DNA from: Aureimonas altamirensis
GTDB taxonomy: Bacteria; Pseudomonadota; Alphaproteobacteria; Rhizobiales; Rhizobiaceae
Assembly (NCBI RefSeq): GCF_023702225.1
Contig: NZ_JAMQCO010000005.1
Coordinates: 271,846 to 335,845, forward strand
Direction: 5' to 3'
Length of the DNA stretch: 64,000 nucleotides
A model generated the notes under the pieces. That model did no database searches. It was not told the origin of the DNA and saw nothing but the letters and a program-made list of their open reading frames with translations. How positions within the stretch are numbered: position 1 is the first letter of the stretch; every line of letters begins with the position of its first letter. Shown here one piece after another: positions 27,065 through 34,563 of the stretch. A program made the translations under genes and the position numbers.

Positions 27065-28201
27065 GTGCCATCGATGGGAATGGAAGAATGGGTTGCCGCC
27101 GGCCGCGCGATCGCGCGGGGCCACCTGTCGCGCCACGGCAAGGAGGCACGCTTCACCAACACCTTCGAAAGTCGGCTGGCCGAGACGACCGGCGCCCGGC
27201 ACGCGCTTGCGGTATCCTCGGGTACGGCCGCACTCATTTCGGCGCTTGTCGGCGCCGGGATCGGGCCGGGTGACGAGGTTCTCGTTCCCGCCTATACCTG
27301 GATGGCCACGGCAGCGGCCGTCGTGATCGTCGGGGCGGTGCCGATCTTCGTCGATATCGACGAAACGCTCACCATAGACCCCTACGATATCGAGCGGAAG
27401 ATCACGCCCTATACGCGGGCCATCATGCCCGTTCACATGGGCAATGCGCCATGCGACATGGATGCGATCATGGCGATCGCCAGCAGGCACGATCTGCTCG
27501 TCATCGAGGATGCCTGCCAAGCAGTCGGCGTCGGATACAAGGGCCGACATCTCGGCGCCATCGGCGATCTCGGCGCCTTCAGCTTCAACAAGATGAAGAA
27601 CATGAATATCGGCGAAGGCGGCGCCGTCCTGACGGGCAACAGCCGATATTTCGCCAGGGCTCGGGGCTACCACGACCTCGGCGACCTGATCCGCGACCAC
27701 GAGGAACCGCTCGGCGAGCCAGCCCTCATCGGCGTCAACTTCAAGGTCACCGAAATCCAGACCGCGATGCTGGCGGTGCAACTGAAGAAGGTTGGGCCGA
27801 TGCTGGAGCGCATGCGCAAGCGCCGCGCCATGATGGCCGATATCCTGTCCGGCAGCTCCGAATTCCGCGTGACGCCGCATAATGATGCAGACAGCGCGGT
27901 CAGCCTGACGCTTTTGGCCCCGACGAAGGAAGCTGCCGTCGAGTTGCAGCAGCGGCGCGGCGTCTGGAACCGCCTGCGCGACAGCTCGAAGCACGTCTAT
28001 ACCAACTGGGAGCCCATCCTTGCGCAGCGTACGTCACATCCCAGGCTGAACCCATGGGCATGGGCGAACCGGGAAATCCGATACGACCGGGACATGTGTT
28101 CCCGGACGCTGGACATACTCGATCGCACCTGCGTGGTGAATCTGGGGATGAAATACCCGTCCGCTCTCATGCGCCGTGTTGCGATGGGTATCGTCAGGTA
28201 A
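27065..28201 (+). CDS. DegT/DnrJ/EryC1/StrS-family PLP aminotransferase
   Basis: A 378-aa PLP-dependent enzyme of the DegT family, which usually transaminates keto-sugars or keto-cyclitols using Glu or Gln. Seen: SSGTAALISAL (phosphate-binding turn, about residue 57), VPAYTWMATAAAVV, VIEDACQAVGVGYKGRHLGAIGD (PLP-binding Asp, about 150) and FSFNKMKNMNIGEGG (Schiff-base Lys, probably the second Lys, about 180). Start is GTG 27065 with GGAGGA about 7 bases before it. It stands alone on its strand; the stop overlaps the convergent GMC gene by 8 bases. It resembles scyllo-inosose, AHBA-type and 3-keto-sugar aminotransferases equally well; the substrate is unknown. Confidence 0.88.
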   Translation: MPSMGMEEWVAAGRAIARGHLSRHGKEARFTNTFESRLAETTGARHALAVSSGTAALISALVGAGIGPGDEVLVPAYTWMATAAAVVIVGAVPIFVDIDETLTIDPYDIERKITPYTRAIMPVHMGNAPCDMDAIMAIASRHDLLVIEDACQAVGVGYKGRHLGAIGDLGAFSFNKMKNMNIGEGGAVLTGNSRYFARARGYHDLGDLIRDHEEPLGEPALIGVNFKVTEIQTAMLAVQLKKVGPMLERMRKRRAMMADILSGSSEFRVTPHNDADSAVSLTLLAPTKEAAVELQQRRGVWNRLRDSSKHVYTNWEPILAQRTSHPRLNPWAWANREIRYDRDMCSRTLDILDRTCVVNLGMKYPSALMRRVAMGIVR

Positions 28202-29861
28202 GTTCCGCAACCCGTGGGCGCTCAGGCGCGCCTTCCCGCCGAAGCCGCCGGCCGGACGCGTGTGCGGCGGCCCGTGCGGAGAGGGCCATGATCGTCAGCG
28301 TCGGGTTCTGTATGCCGAGCGACGGCAGCGCGGCCGCATCGGTGACGTAGAGCCCCTTGACGTCCCAGCACTCGCCGTTGGCATCGACGACCGACGTGGA
28401 GGGGTCGGAGCCCATGCGCGCCGTGCCGCATTCATGGATGCCGGTACCCGGTGGGGCGATCTCCTTGCTGAGATATTCGACGTCGATGCCGAGCACCTTC
28501 GCCGCTTCCGCCACGCTTTCCAGCATGCACCGGGCGATTGCGCGGTCGGCATCGCCATAGCGGCAGTCGATGGTGAGGATGGGCACGCCGAACCTGTCCT
28601 TGCGGGACGACAGACGCACGCGGTTCTCCGCGCGAGGAAGCATCGGGGCAAAGCCGACGATGTCGATCCGGGCGCGATCGTCACCGATCGGCTGGCGATG
28701 CAGTTGCATCCCGAAAGCGCTTTCCAGCAGTCCGCCCGTCTCCGGGTCTTCCGCCTGCGCCATTGCCGGCACGTAGATGCAGCGACCATGCTCGACCGTT
28801 GCCGACGCCGCGTCGTCGTCCTTTCGCGCATCGACGTAGCCGGCGCAACTGGCGACGGCGTGGTCCATGACGAAACGTCCGAGGGCATCGGAATGCATGC
28901 CGATGCCCTCCCGGTTCGAGGGATCGCGCGACATCAGCAGGATGCGCGTGGATTCGAATGCCGAAGCGCACAGGAAGACGATCGGCGCTTCCGCAGACTT
29001 GCGCGTGCCGCTGCGGCGATCGATCCAGTCGACGCCGGTCACGTTCCCGCCGCGGTCCTTGCGCACGCGATCGACGATTGCGCCGGTGGCCAGGGTAAGA
29101 CGGCCGCTTTCGGCAGCCATCGCGACCCAGTTCGGCGGAGGCGCGTAGCGGCCGAGAACAGGATGCAGTTCCGGCGACCGGTCGCGGAGCGCGGAGATCA
29201 TCGCCGCCTCGTCCGGCCGTGGCGCAACGATGGTGTGGATAAGGCTGTCCGGCACGAAAGCGGAGCTGTCGTTGCCGCCCCGCAGGCGCAGCTTCTGTTC
29301 GAGCTCGGCATAAAAGGGCTCGAGTTCGGAAAGGTCCAGCGGCCATGCAGGCCGCCCGTGGCGGTCGCCTCCCAGATCGGCCTCCGCCATGCGATAATAT
29401 TGCCGCCCATGGCCCGGCACCGTCATCCTGCCGCCGAGCTGGCGAGACCGAAACCAGTTGAACTGGGTACCCGGCGCCGTTTCGTACGGGCAGTCGCGAT
29501 CGTCGACCAGAGATCCGGGAGACAGTTTCCATGCGAAACATCGGGACTGAACCGGCTGCCGGACTTTGCCGAAGGCCGACAGGGCCTTCATGCCGAGTGC
29601 GTTCAGGACGGGGGGAATGGCTCGTTGGCGCAAGCCGTTTGTGATCGATGCGACAAGTCGTGCCGATGGCGCGTTGACGCCGGCCAGCGGAGAGGTGGGC
29701 TCCCAGCCGGCCTCCAGCACCAGGACGCGCAGCCCGGCATGCGTCAACTCGTGGCAAGCCACCCCGCCGGCCGCCCCGCTGCCCACGACGATGGCGTCGT
29801 ACGGTGAGCCCTGCCGACTGTTGAAGATGTCGTGCGAAAGATTATCGGCATGTAAAAGCAT
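28194..29861 (-). CDS. GMC-family oxidoreductase (sugar/glycoside dehydrogenase-like)
   Basis: A 555-aa FAD flavoprotein of the GMC superfamily but of a different branch from the one at 22463. FAD motif: YDAIVVGSGAAGGVACHELTHAG (about 20-45), preceded by a short polar leader; no Tat twin-Arg motif is seen. C-terminal catalytic region: GTGIHECGTARMGSDPSTSVVD, then YVTDAAALPSLGIQNPTLTIMALSARAA. This NPTLTIMA end is typical of the branch holding gluconate 2-dehydrogenase-like and glucoside 3-dehydrogenase-like enzymes, often acting on sugars. The substrate is unknown. ATG 29861 is the probable start. It converges on the DegT gene with an 8-base overlap of the two 3' ends. Confidence 0.85.
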   Translation of the reverse strand: MLLHADNLSHDIFNSRQGSPYDAIVVGSGAAGGVACHELTHAGLRVLVLEAGWEPTSPLAGVNAPSARLVASITNGLRQRAIPPVLNALGMKALSAFGKVRQPVQSRCFAWKLSPGSLVDDRDCPYETAPGTQFNWFRSRQLGGRMTVPGHGRQYYRMAEADLGGDRHGRPAWPLDLSELEPFYAELEQKLRLRGGNDSSAFVPDSLIHTIVAPRPDEAAMISALRDRSPELHPVLGRYAPPPNWVAMAAESGRLTLATGAIVDRVRKDRGGNVTGVDWIDRRSGTRKSAEAPIVFLCASAFESTRILLMSRDPSNREGIGMHSDALGRFVMDHAVASCAGYVDARKDDDAASATVEHGRCIYVPAMAQAEDPETGGLLESAFGMQLHRQPIGDDRARIDIVGFAPMLPRAENRVRLSSRKDRFGVPILTIDCRYGDADRAIARCMLESVAEAAKVLGIDVEYLSKEIAPPGTGIHECGTARMGSDPSTSVVDANGECWDVKGLYVTDAAALPSLGIQNPTLTIMALSARAAAHASGRRLRREGAPERPRVAELT

Positions 29862-30066
29862 CGCGTGGATCAAATCATCTTTGCCAATTCGACACAGAAA
29901 CCGTATCCACGTGCCAATCGATATTCTATAACTCAATTTTATAGAGCCATAGACCGATAGGCTTAAACTACCCACCGATCGAGGTATTGTTTATGGCTGT
30001 GGGTTGATCGCAACCGATCGGGCAAAGCTCCTGCACAACAGGCACAAGACAGTCTGATATGGAGAC

Positions 30067-30082
30067 ATAAGGATGTCCTTAT
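30067..30082. promoter_or_regulatory. palindromic operator candidate upstream of the riboswitch transcript
   Basis: ATAAGGATGTCCTTAT: perfect 7-bp inverted repeat around TG, with GAC/ATGTC flanks that extend the symmetry imperfectly. It ends 7 bases before a TTGACT -35 box, a good place for a transcription factor. It resembles, from memory, the A/T-rich palindromes predicted for ArsR-type SAH/SAM-responsive regulators of methionine genes in Alphaproteobacteria; that assignment is inference. Confidence 0.5.
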
Positions 30083-30089
30083 ATGTCCC

Positions 30090-30118
30090 TTGACTTTCGC
30101 AGACGCATGGAGGAAATT
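30090..30118 (+). promoter_or_regulatory. sigma-70-type promoter candidate for mesX-mesD
   Basis: TTGACT (30090-30095), 17-base spacer, GAAATT (30113-30118). The -35 is good and the -10 weak (three of six). Transcription would begin near 30125, exactly where the cobalamin riboswitch starts. Confidence 0.45.
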
Positions 30119-30124
30119 GCCCCT

Positions 30125-30312
30125 GCCTAGGTTCCCCGGCCGTTGCCTGCAACATGCCGGGGCTAAGAGGGAAGTCGGTGCTCCGTATGTCTCGGAAAAG
30201 CCGGCGCTGCCCCCGCAACTGTAAGCGGCGAGCCAATGTCCAGCATTGTCACTGGGAGAAATTCCGGGAAGACGGACAGCGGCGCCGACCCGCGAGCCAG
30301 GAGACCTGCCTG
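30125..30312 (+). ncRNA. cobalamin (adenosylcobalamin) riboswitch
   Basis: All landmarks of the B12 element are present in order: the left arm AGGTTCCCC; AAGAGGGAA then CGGTG; the near-invariant core GCTGCCCCCGCAACTGTAAG (30205-30225); CACTGGGA (the GCCACTGG box, with T replacing one C); CGGGAAG; and the closing GACCCGCGAGCCAGGAGACCTGCC (ends 30310). In the family, cobalamin binding lowers expression of the downstream genes. The next gene starts about 115 bases later. A short CCCC/GGGG pairing (about 30407-30422) next to the mesX start codon may hide its ribosome site, suggesting translational control; no clear terminator follows. Confidence 0.97.
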
Positions 30313-30427
30313 AGCACGATTACGTCCACGGGCGGGGTGTCCCGGTGTGCCGTAGCGAAGCTGCAGCGATGCGGCCGATATCGCTATGTGTGTGCTGACC
30401 CATGCCCCCAAACCATGGGGCCATCAC

Positions 30428-31411
30428 ATGTCTCGGATTGAAAATCCGCTCGCTACATTCATGATCAGGAGCACGCGTTTCGACGAGGATTACTGCCCGT
30501 CGGAGAATACGCGCATCACGACGAACTTCGCCAATCTGGCGCGAGGCGAGACGCGGCAGCAGAACCTGCGAAACGCCCTTGCGATGATCGACAATCGCTT
30601 CAATGCACTGGCGCATTGGGACAACCCGACAGGCGATCGATACAGCGTCGAACTCGACATTATCTCCGTCGAGATGAGCATTGCGGCAAATGCTCTGCCG
30701 CTGATCGAAATGCTTAAGACGACGGTCCTCGACCGCAAAACCGACACGCGCATCGATGGCATCGTCGGGAACAATTTTTCGTCCTATGTCCGCGACTACG
30801 ACTTCAGCGTCGTGCTGCCGGAGTATAACAGGGATCGGCCCAAATTCGGCGTTCCAGCGGATTTTGGTGACTTGCACGGCAAGCTGTTCAAGAGCTTTCT
30901 ACGTTCCGAAGCCTACCTGTCGCATTTCAGCAAGCCGCCGGTCATCTGCATCAGCGCCTCGACGAGCAAGACCTATCGCAGGACAGAACTCCACCATCCC
31001 ATCATGGGCGTCGAATATCGGCAGGACGAGGCGTCCTCGACCGATGCCTATTTTGCCAAGATGGGAATGGCGGTCCGCTACTTCATGCCCGCCGGCAGCG
31101 TCGCGCCGCTGGCCTTTTACTTCATCGGCGACCTCTTGGCCGATTACTCCAATCTGGAACTGATCGGCACGATCAGTACGATGGAGACCTTCCAGAGAAT
31201 TTACCGCCCCGAGATCTACAATGCCAATTCGGCAGCCAGCGCCATCTATCGGCCCAGCCTGAAGCATGCCGACTATTCGCTGACCCGCATCGTCTACGAT
31301 CGCGAAGAGCGTAGCCGGCTGGCCGTGGAACAGGGCAAGTTCGCGGAAGAGCATTTCATCAAGCCGTACCGGACCCTGCTCGCGCAATGGTCCGCAAAAG
31401 CCGCAGCATGA
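30428..31411 (+). CDS. mesX: DUF1852 protein, MesX-type methionine synthase partner
   Basis: A 327-aa protein of the DUF1852 family: FMIRSTRFDEDYCPSENTRITTNFANLARG near the N terminus is the family hallmark. It has no signal peptide and no membrane segment. Published genetic work on folate-independent methionine synthases named this family MesX and found it needed together with the MetE-core protein MesD; its chemistry is not established as far as I know. Here it sits directly upstream of mesD and under a cobalamin riboswitch, which supports the role. ATG 30428 is the likely start; the preceding in-frame codons belong to the riboswitch leader. Confidence 0.88.
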   Translation: MSRIENPLATFMIRSTRFDEDYCPSENTRITTNFANLARGETRQQNLRNALAMIDNRFNALAHWDNPTGDRYSVELDIISVEMSIAANALPLIEMLKTTVLDRKTDTRIDGIVGNNFSSYVRDYDFSVVLPEYNRDRPKFGVPADFGDLHGKLFKSFLRSEAYLSHFSKPPVICISASTSKTYRRTELHHPIMGVEYRQDEASSTDAYFAKMGMAVRYFMPAGSVAPLAFYFIGDLLADYSNLELIGTISTMETFQRIYRPEIYNANSAASAIYRPSLKHADYSLTRIVYDREERSRLAVEQGKFAEEHFIKPYRTLLAQWSAKAAA

Positions 31412-31437
31412 CCTCCAGGATTACAAGGCCCTACACC

Positions 31438-32466
31438 ATGACAAGACTGCTTCAGACATCGACCGCCGGCAGCCTGCCCAAGCCTTCCTGGCTGGCCCAG
31501 CCCGAAAAGCTCTGGTCACCCTGGAAGCTGGAGGGCGACGCGCTGATCGAGGGCAAGCGGGATGCACTGCGGGTGACCCTGGCCGACCAAAGCCTGGCCG
31601 GCATCGATATCGTCAGCGATGGCGAGCAGACGCGCCAGCATTTCGTGACCACTTTCATCGAGCATCTCGACGGCGTCGATTTCGAAAAGCGCGAAACGGT
31701 CCGCATCCGCAATCGCTATGATGCCAGCGTGCCGACCGTTGTCGGCGCGGTATCTCGCCCCAGATCGGTCTTTGTCGACGACGCCAAGTTCCTGCGCCAG
31801 CAGACCAGCCAGGCGATCAAATGGGCCCTGCCGGGGCCGATGACCATGATCGATACACTCTACGACGGCCACTACAGGAGCCGCGAAAAGCTGGCCTGGG
31901 AATTTGCCAGGATCCTCAATGAAGAGGCCAGGGAGCTTGAGGCCGCCGGCGTCGACATCGTCCAGTTCGACGAACCGGCCTTCAATGTCTTCTTCGACGA
32001 AGTGAACGACTGGGGCATTGCCGCGCTGGAACGAGCAGCCGAAGGCCTCAAGTGCCAGACGGCAGTCCATATCTGCTACGGCTATGGCATCAAGGCCAAT
32101 ACGGACTGGAAGAAGACGCTGGGCCAGGAGTGGCGCCAGTATGAAAACGCCTTCCCCAAGCTGCGGAAGTCGAGCATCGACATGGTCTCGCTCGAATGCC
32201 AGAACTCGCATGTCCCCATGGACCTGATCGAGCTCATCCGCGGGAAGAAGGTGATGGTCGGGGCGATCGACGTCGCCTCCAACACTGTGGAAACGCCCGA
32301 ACAGGTTGCCGATACTCTGCGCAAGGCGCTGCAGTTCGTCGATGCCGAGGATCTCTATCCCTGCACCAATTGCGGAATGGCGCCGCTGTCCCGGCAGGTC
32401 GCATCCGGCAAGCTTCGGGCGCTGGCCGCGGGCGCCGACATCGTCCGCAAGGAACTGACGGTTTAG
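31438..32466 (+). CDS. mesD: core-MetE methionine synthase, MesD type
   Basis: A 342-aa protein equal to the C-terminal catalytic barrel of cobalamin-independent methionine synthase MetE, lacking MetE's N-terminal folate-binding half. It starts MTRLLQTSTAGSLPKPSWLAQPE. The zinc ligands of MetE are recognisable: His211 and Cys213 in VHICYGYG, Glu253 in SLECQNSH, and a Cys in CTNCGMAPL (Cys309/Cys312). GDGEQ-like VSDGEQTRQHF matches the homocysteine site. By homology to MesD it would methylate homocysteine without methyl-tetrahydrofolate; the donor is unknown. ATG 31438 is chosen by family alignment; ATG 31408 overlaps the mesX stop (ATGA) and is an alternative. Confidence 0.87.
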   Translation: MTRLLQTSTAGSLPKPSWLAQPEKLWSPWKLEGDALIEGKRDALRVTLADQSLAGIDIVSDGEQTRQHFVTTFIEHLDGVDFEKRETVRIRNRYDASVPTVVGAVSRPRSVFVDDAKFLRQQTSQAIKWALPGPMTMIDTLYDGHYRSREKLAWEFARILNEEARELEAAGVDIVQFDEPAFNVFFDEVNDWGIAALERAAEGLKCQTAVHICYGYGIKANTDWKKTLGQEWRQYENAFPKLRKSSIDMVSLECQNSHVPMDLIELIRGKKVMVGAIDVASNTVETPEQVADTLRKALQFVDAEDLYPCTNCGMAPLSRQVASGKLRALAAGADIVRKELTV

Positions 32467-32563
32467 CGGCCATCAGATAGGGAGGCTGGGCCGTCTGCGA
32501 CGCCAGGCGGGCAAAAGAGAGCGCTTCTCTGGTCCTGTTGCGCTTCGTGCTCAGAGAGGGCGT

Positions 32564-32640
32564 TGGTGATCCCAGTTGGATTCGAACCAACGACCCCCAG
32601 ATTAGGAATCTGGTGCTCTATCCTGCTGAGCTATGGGACC
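32564..32640 (-). tRNA. tRNA-Arg (anticodon CCU)
   Basis: 77 bases including an encoded CCA. Acceptor stem GGTCCCA/TGGGATC with one G-T pair; anticodon stem CCAGA/TCTGG with loop TTCCTAA, giving anticodon CCT (reads AGG). The T arm contains GGTTCGAATCC and the D arm AGCTCAGCAGGATAGAGC. AGG is rare in such GC-rich genomes. It lies 62 bases downstream of the thiamine pyrophosphokinase gene. Confidence 0.97.
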
Positions 32641-32651
32641 AGCCGGCGCGG

Positions 32652-32680
32652 ACAATAGGCGAAGAGCGGCCGGCCGCAAA
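32652..32680 (-). promoter_or_regulatory. promoter candidate for tRNA-Arg
   Basis: On the minus strand TTTGCG (32680-32675), 17-base spacer, TATTGT (32657-32652). Transcription would start about 5 bases before the mature tRNA 5' end at 32640. Confidence 0.5.
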
Positions 32681-32702
32681 GATGGAAAATGTCCAGGCCG
32701 GA

Positions 32703-33338
32703 CTATTCGTGCCCACTGAAGACGGCAAAGGCGCGGCCCGCCTCGATCTCGATCTCGACCGGCCCGAGAGCCTCGTTGGACTGGGTGAGGAGCGAGTCGA
32801 AGGGAAGCTCGATGCGGGTGAGCGGCCATTTGGCCCCGCGTATGGTAAGCCCCGAAAGGGCCGAGAACTTGCAGATCGAGAATTGCGTGCCGCGCTGCGC
32901 TTCGTGGCGCAGGGTGCGGCCGGGCACCAGAGGGAAGACATGCTCCCGCCCGTCGAAGAGCCACAGTTTCTCGAACCGGTCCGCCATGGCGACCGCGAGG
33001 TTGAGGTTGGAAAAGGTGTGATCGGTCCGTGCGCCGCCAAGGGCTCCGACGACGAGCAGGTCTTCGGCGCCCAGTTCCGCCGCCATGCGCAGTGCGGTTT
33101 CTCCGTCCGTCTCGCCCTTGTCGCGCGGAAGGCCATGGCGCGGCACGAGCGGGTAGGCCTCCAGGATGGCCGGATCGACCGAATCGAAATCGCCGACGAT
33201 CAGTTCCGGCGTCACGCCCAGCGCGGCCGCGTGCCGCGAGCCGCCATCCGCCGCGATGATGCGTCGGCCGGCAATTGCCGCACCCAAGGCCGCGCCGGCA
33301 CTGATATCGCCTGCAAGCAATAGGGCGAATGAAGTCAC
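32703..33338 (-). CDS. thiamine pyrophosphokinase
   Basis: TPK (211 aa) transfers pyrophosphate from ATP to thiamine, giving thiamine diphosphate in one step. Seen: RRIIAADGGSRHAAALGVTPELIVGDFDSV (about 25-55, catalytic Asp cluster), DKGETDGETALRMA, and GALGGARTDHTFSNLNLA (about 100). The C-terminal thiamine-binding region ends the protein. Start is GTG 33338, with GGAG 7 bases upstream. It is divergent from the TPP riboswitch and thiBPQ, so import of thiamine and its activation are encoded side by side. Confidence 0.93.
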   Translation of the reverse strand: MTSFALLLAGDISAGAALGAAIAGRRIIAADGGSRHAAALGVTPELIVGDFDSVDPAILEAYPLVPRHGLPRDKGETDGETALRMAAELGAEDLLVVGALGGARTDHTFSNLNLAVAMADRFEKLWLFDGREHVFPLVPGRTLRHEAQRGTQFSICKFSALSGLTIRGAKWPLTRIELPFDSLLTQSNEALGPVEIEIEAGRAFAVFSGHE

Positions 33339-33390
33339 GGCGGCGCTCCCTTGCGCTTGCGCCCGCACGGGCAGGCGTTAGAATGGTGTC

Positions 33391-33478
33391 CACTCACGGG
33401 GTGCCCCATCCAGGGGCTGAGAGGCAAGAGCCAACCCGACGAACCTGATCCGGCTCGTACCGGCGGAGGGATGGGAGA
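33391..33478 (+). ncRNA. thiamine pyrophosphate (TPP) riboswitch, THI element
   Basis: THI-box core motifs are clear: ACGGGGTGCCCC, GGGGCTGAGAGGC (33413-33425, holding the CTGAGA pyrimidine-sensing loop), ACCCGACGAACCTGATC (33434-33450, the pyrophosphate arm), then CCGG...TACCGGCGGAGGGATGGGA. TPP binding lowers expression downstream. The thiB start lies about 50 bases further, so control may be translational or by early termination. Confidence 0.97.
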
Positions 33479-33530
33479 CGGTCGCCGGAGGCGGTCGCCG
33501 CCTGCGCCTTCCGGCTACCATGGATGCCTC

Positions 33531-34550
33531 ATGCGCACGTTGCTGCTGTCCACCCTCGTTTTCACGGCCCTGTCTTCCGCCCCCCTGTCACAAGCTTTCG
33601 CTCAGGAAGCCGAAAAGCCGGTCCTGACAGTCTATACCTATGACAGCTTCGTGCCGGACTGGGGCCCGGGCCCGCGCATCGAGACGGGGTTCGAAGCGAT
33701 GTGCGGCTGCGACCTGCGCTTCGTCGGGCTCGACGACGGCGTCGGCATCCTCAATCGCCTTCGGCTCGAAGGCGAGGGCACCGAGGCGGATGTGGCCCTG
33801 GGAATGACGACGGATCTTATCCCGGAACTGCGCGAGACGGGCCTGTTCGCGCCGACGGGAATCGACCTGTCGAAACTGGAACTGCCCATCGCCTACGACG
33901 ATGCCGATTTCGTGCCGTTCGACTATGCGCCGCTGGCCTTCGTCTACGACAGCGAAACGGTTTCGACTGTGCCGGACAGCTTCGATGCCTTGATCGCCGG
34001 CCCGGCCGACGAGAAGATCGTCCTCATGGATCCGCGCACGTCGACGCCCGGCCTGGGCCTGCTTTTGTGGATGAAGGCCGTCTACGGCGACGCCGCGGCG
34101 GAAAAATGGAAGGCGCTGAGCCCCCGCATCCTGACGGTGACGCCGGGATGGAGCGAGGCGTACGGGCTGTTTACCACCGGCGAGGCGCCGATCGTCCTGT
34201 CCTATACGACGTCGCCGGCCTACCACATGGTGGAGGAGGGAACGGAGCGATACAAGGCGGCCCGTTTTTCGGAAGGCCAGTACATGCAGGTCGAGATCGC
34301 CGGGGTTCTGCGGACCTCCGATCACCCGGACCTTGCCAAGGCTTTCCTGGAATATCTGGTGTCGCCGGAAGTCCAGTCCTTCATCCCGGTGACGAACTGG
34401 ACACTGCCGGTCGTGTCGCCATCGCAGCCTTTGCCGGAGGCCTTCGACAAGCTCGTGTCGCCGGCTAGGGCGCTGACGATCGATCCCGAGGAGGTCGCGG
34501 CCAACCGGCAGGCCTGGACGCAGGAATGGCTGCAGGCGATTGGCCGCTGA
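33531..34550 (+). CDS. thiB: thiamine ABC transporter, substrate-binding protein
   Basis: Periplasmic thiamine/TPP-binding protein of 339 aa. Signal peptide MRTLLLSTLVFTALSSAPLSQAFA (cleavage before QEAEKP). The mature start, LTVYTYDSFVPDWGPGP, is the ThiB/TbpA family hallmark; SPAYHMVEEGTERYKAA and VTNWTLPVV are further ThiB features. It is preceded by a TPP riboswitch and followed by thiP and thiQ, which settles the role. Confidence 0.95.
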   Translation: MRTLLLSTLVFTALSSAPLSQAFAQEAEKPVLTVYTYDSFVPDWGPGPRIETGFEAMCGCDLRFVGLDDGVGILNRLRLEGEGTEADVALGMTTDLIPELRETGLFAPTGIDLSKLELPIAYDDADFVPFDYAPLAFVYDSETVSTVPDSFDALIAGPADEKIVLMDPRTSTPGLGLLLWMKAVYGDAAAEKWKALSPRILTVTPGWSEAYGLFTTGEAPIVLSYTTSPAYHMVEEGTERYKAARFSEGQYMQVEIAGVLRTSDHPDLAKAFLEYLVSPEVQSFIPVTNWTLPVVSPSQPLPEAFDKLVSPARALTIDPEEVAANRQAWTQEWLQAIGR

Positions 34551-34563
34551 CGCCGTCTCGCGC

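Larger units (their letters stand above)
29862..30124. other. AT-rich intergenic regulatory region between the GMC gene and the B12 riboswitch
   Basis: About 260 bases, noticeably richer in A+T than the surroundings. No credible gene is seen. It must hold the divergent promoter of the GMC gene and, at its right end, the operator and promoter of the methionine synthase transcript (listed separately). Confidence 0.6.
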
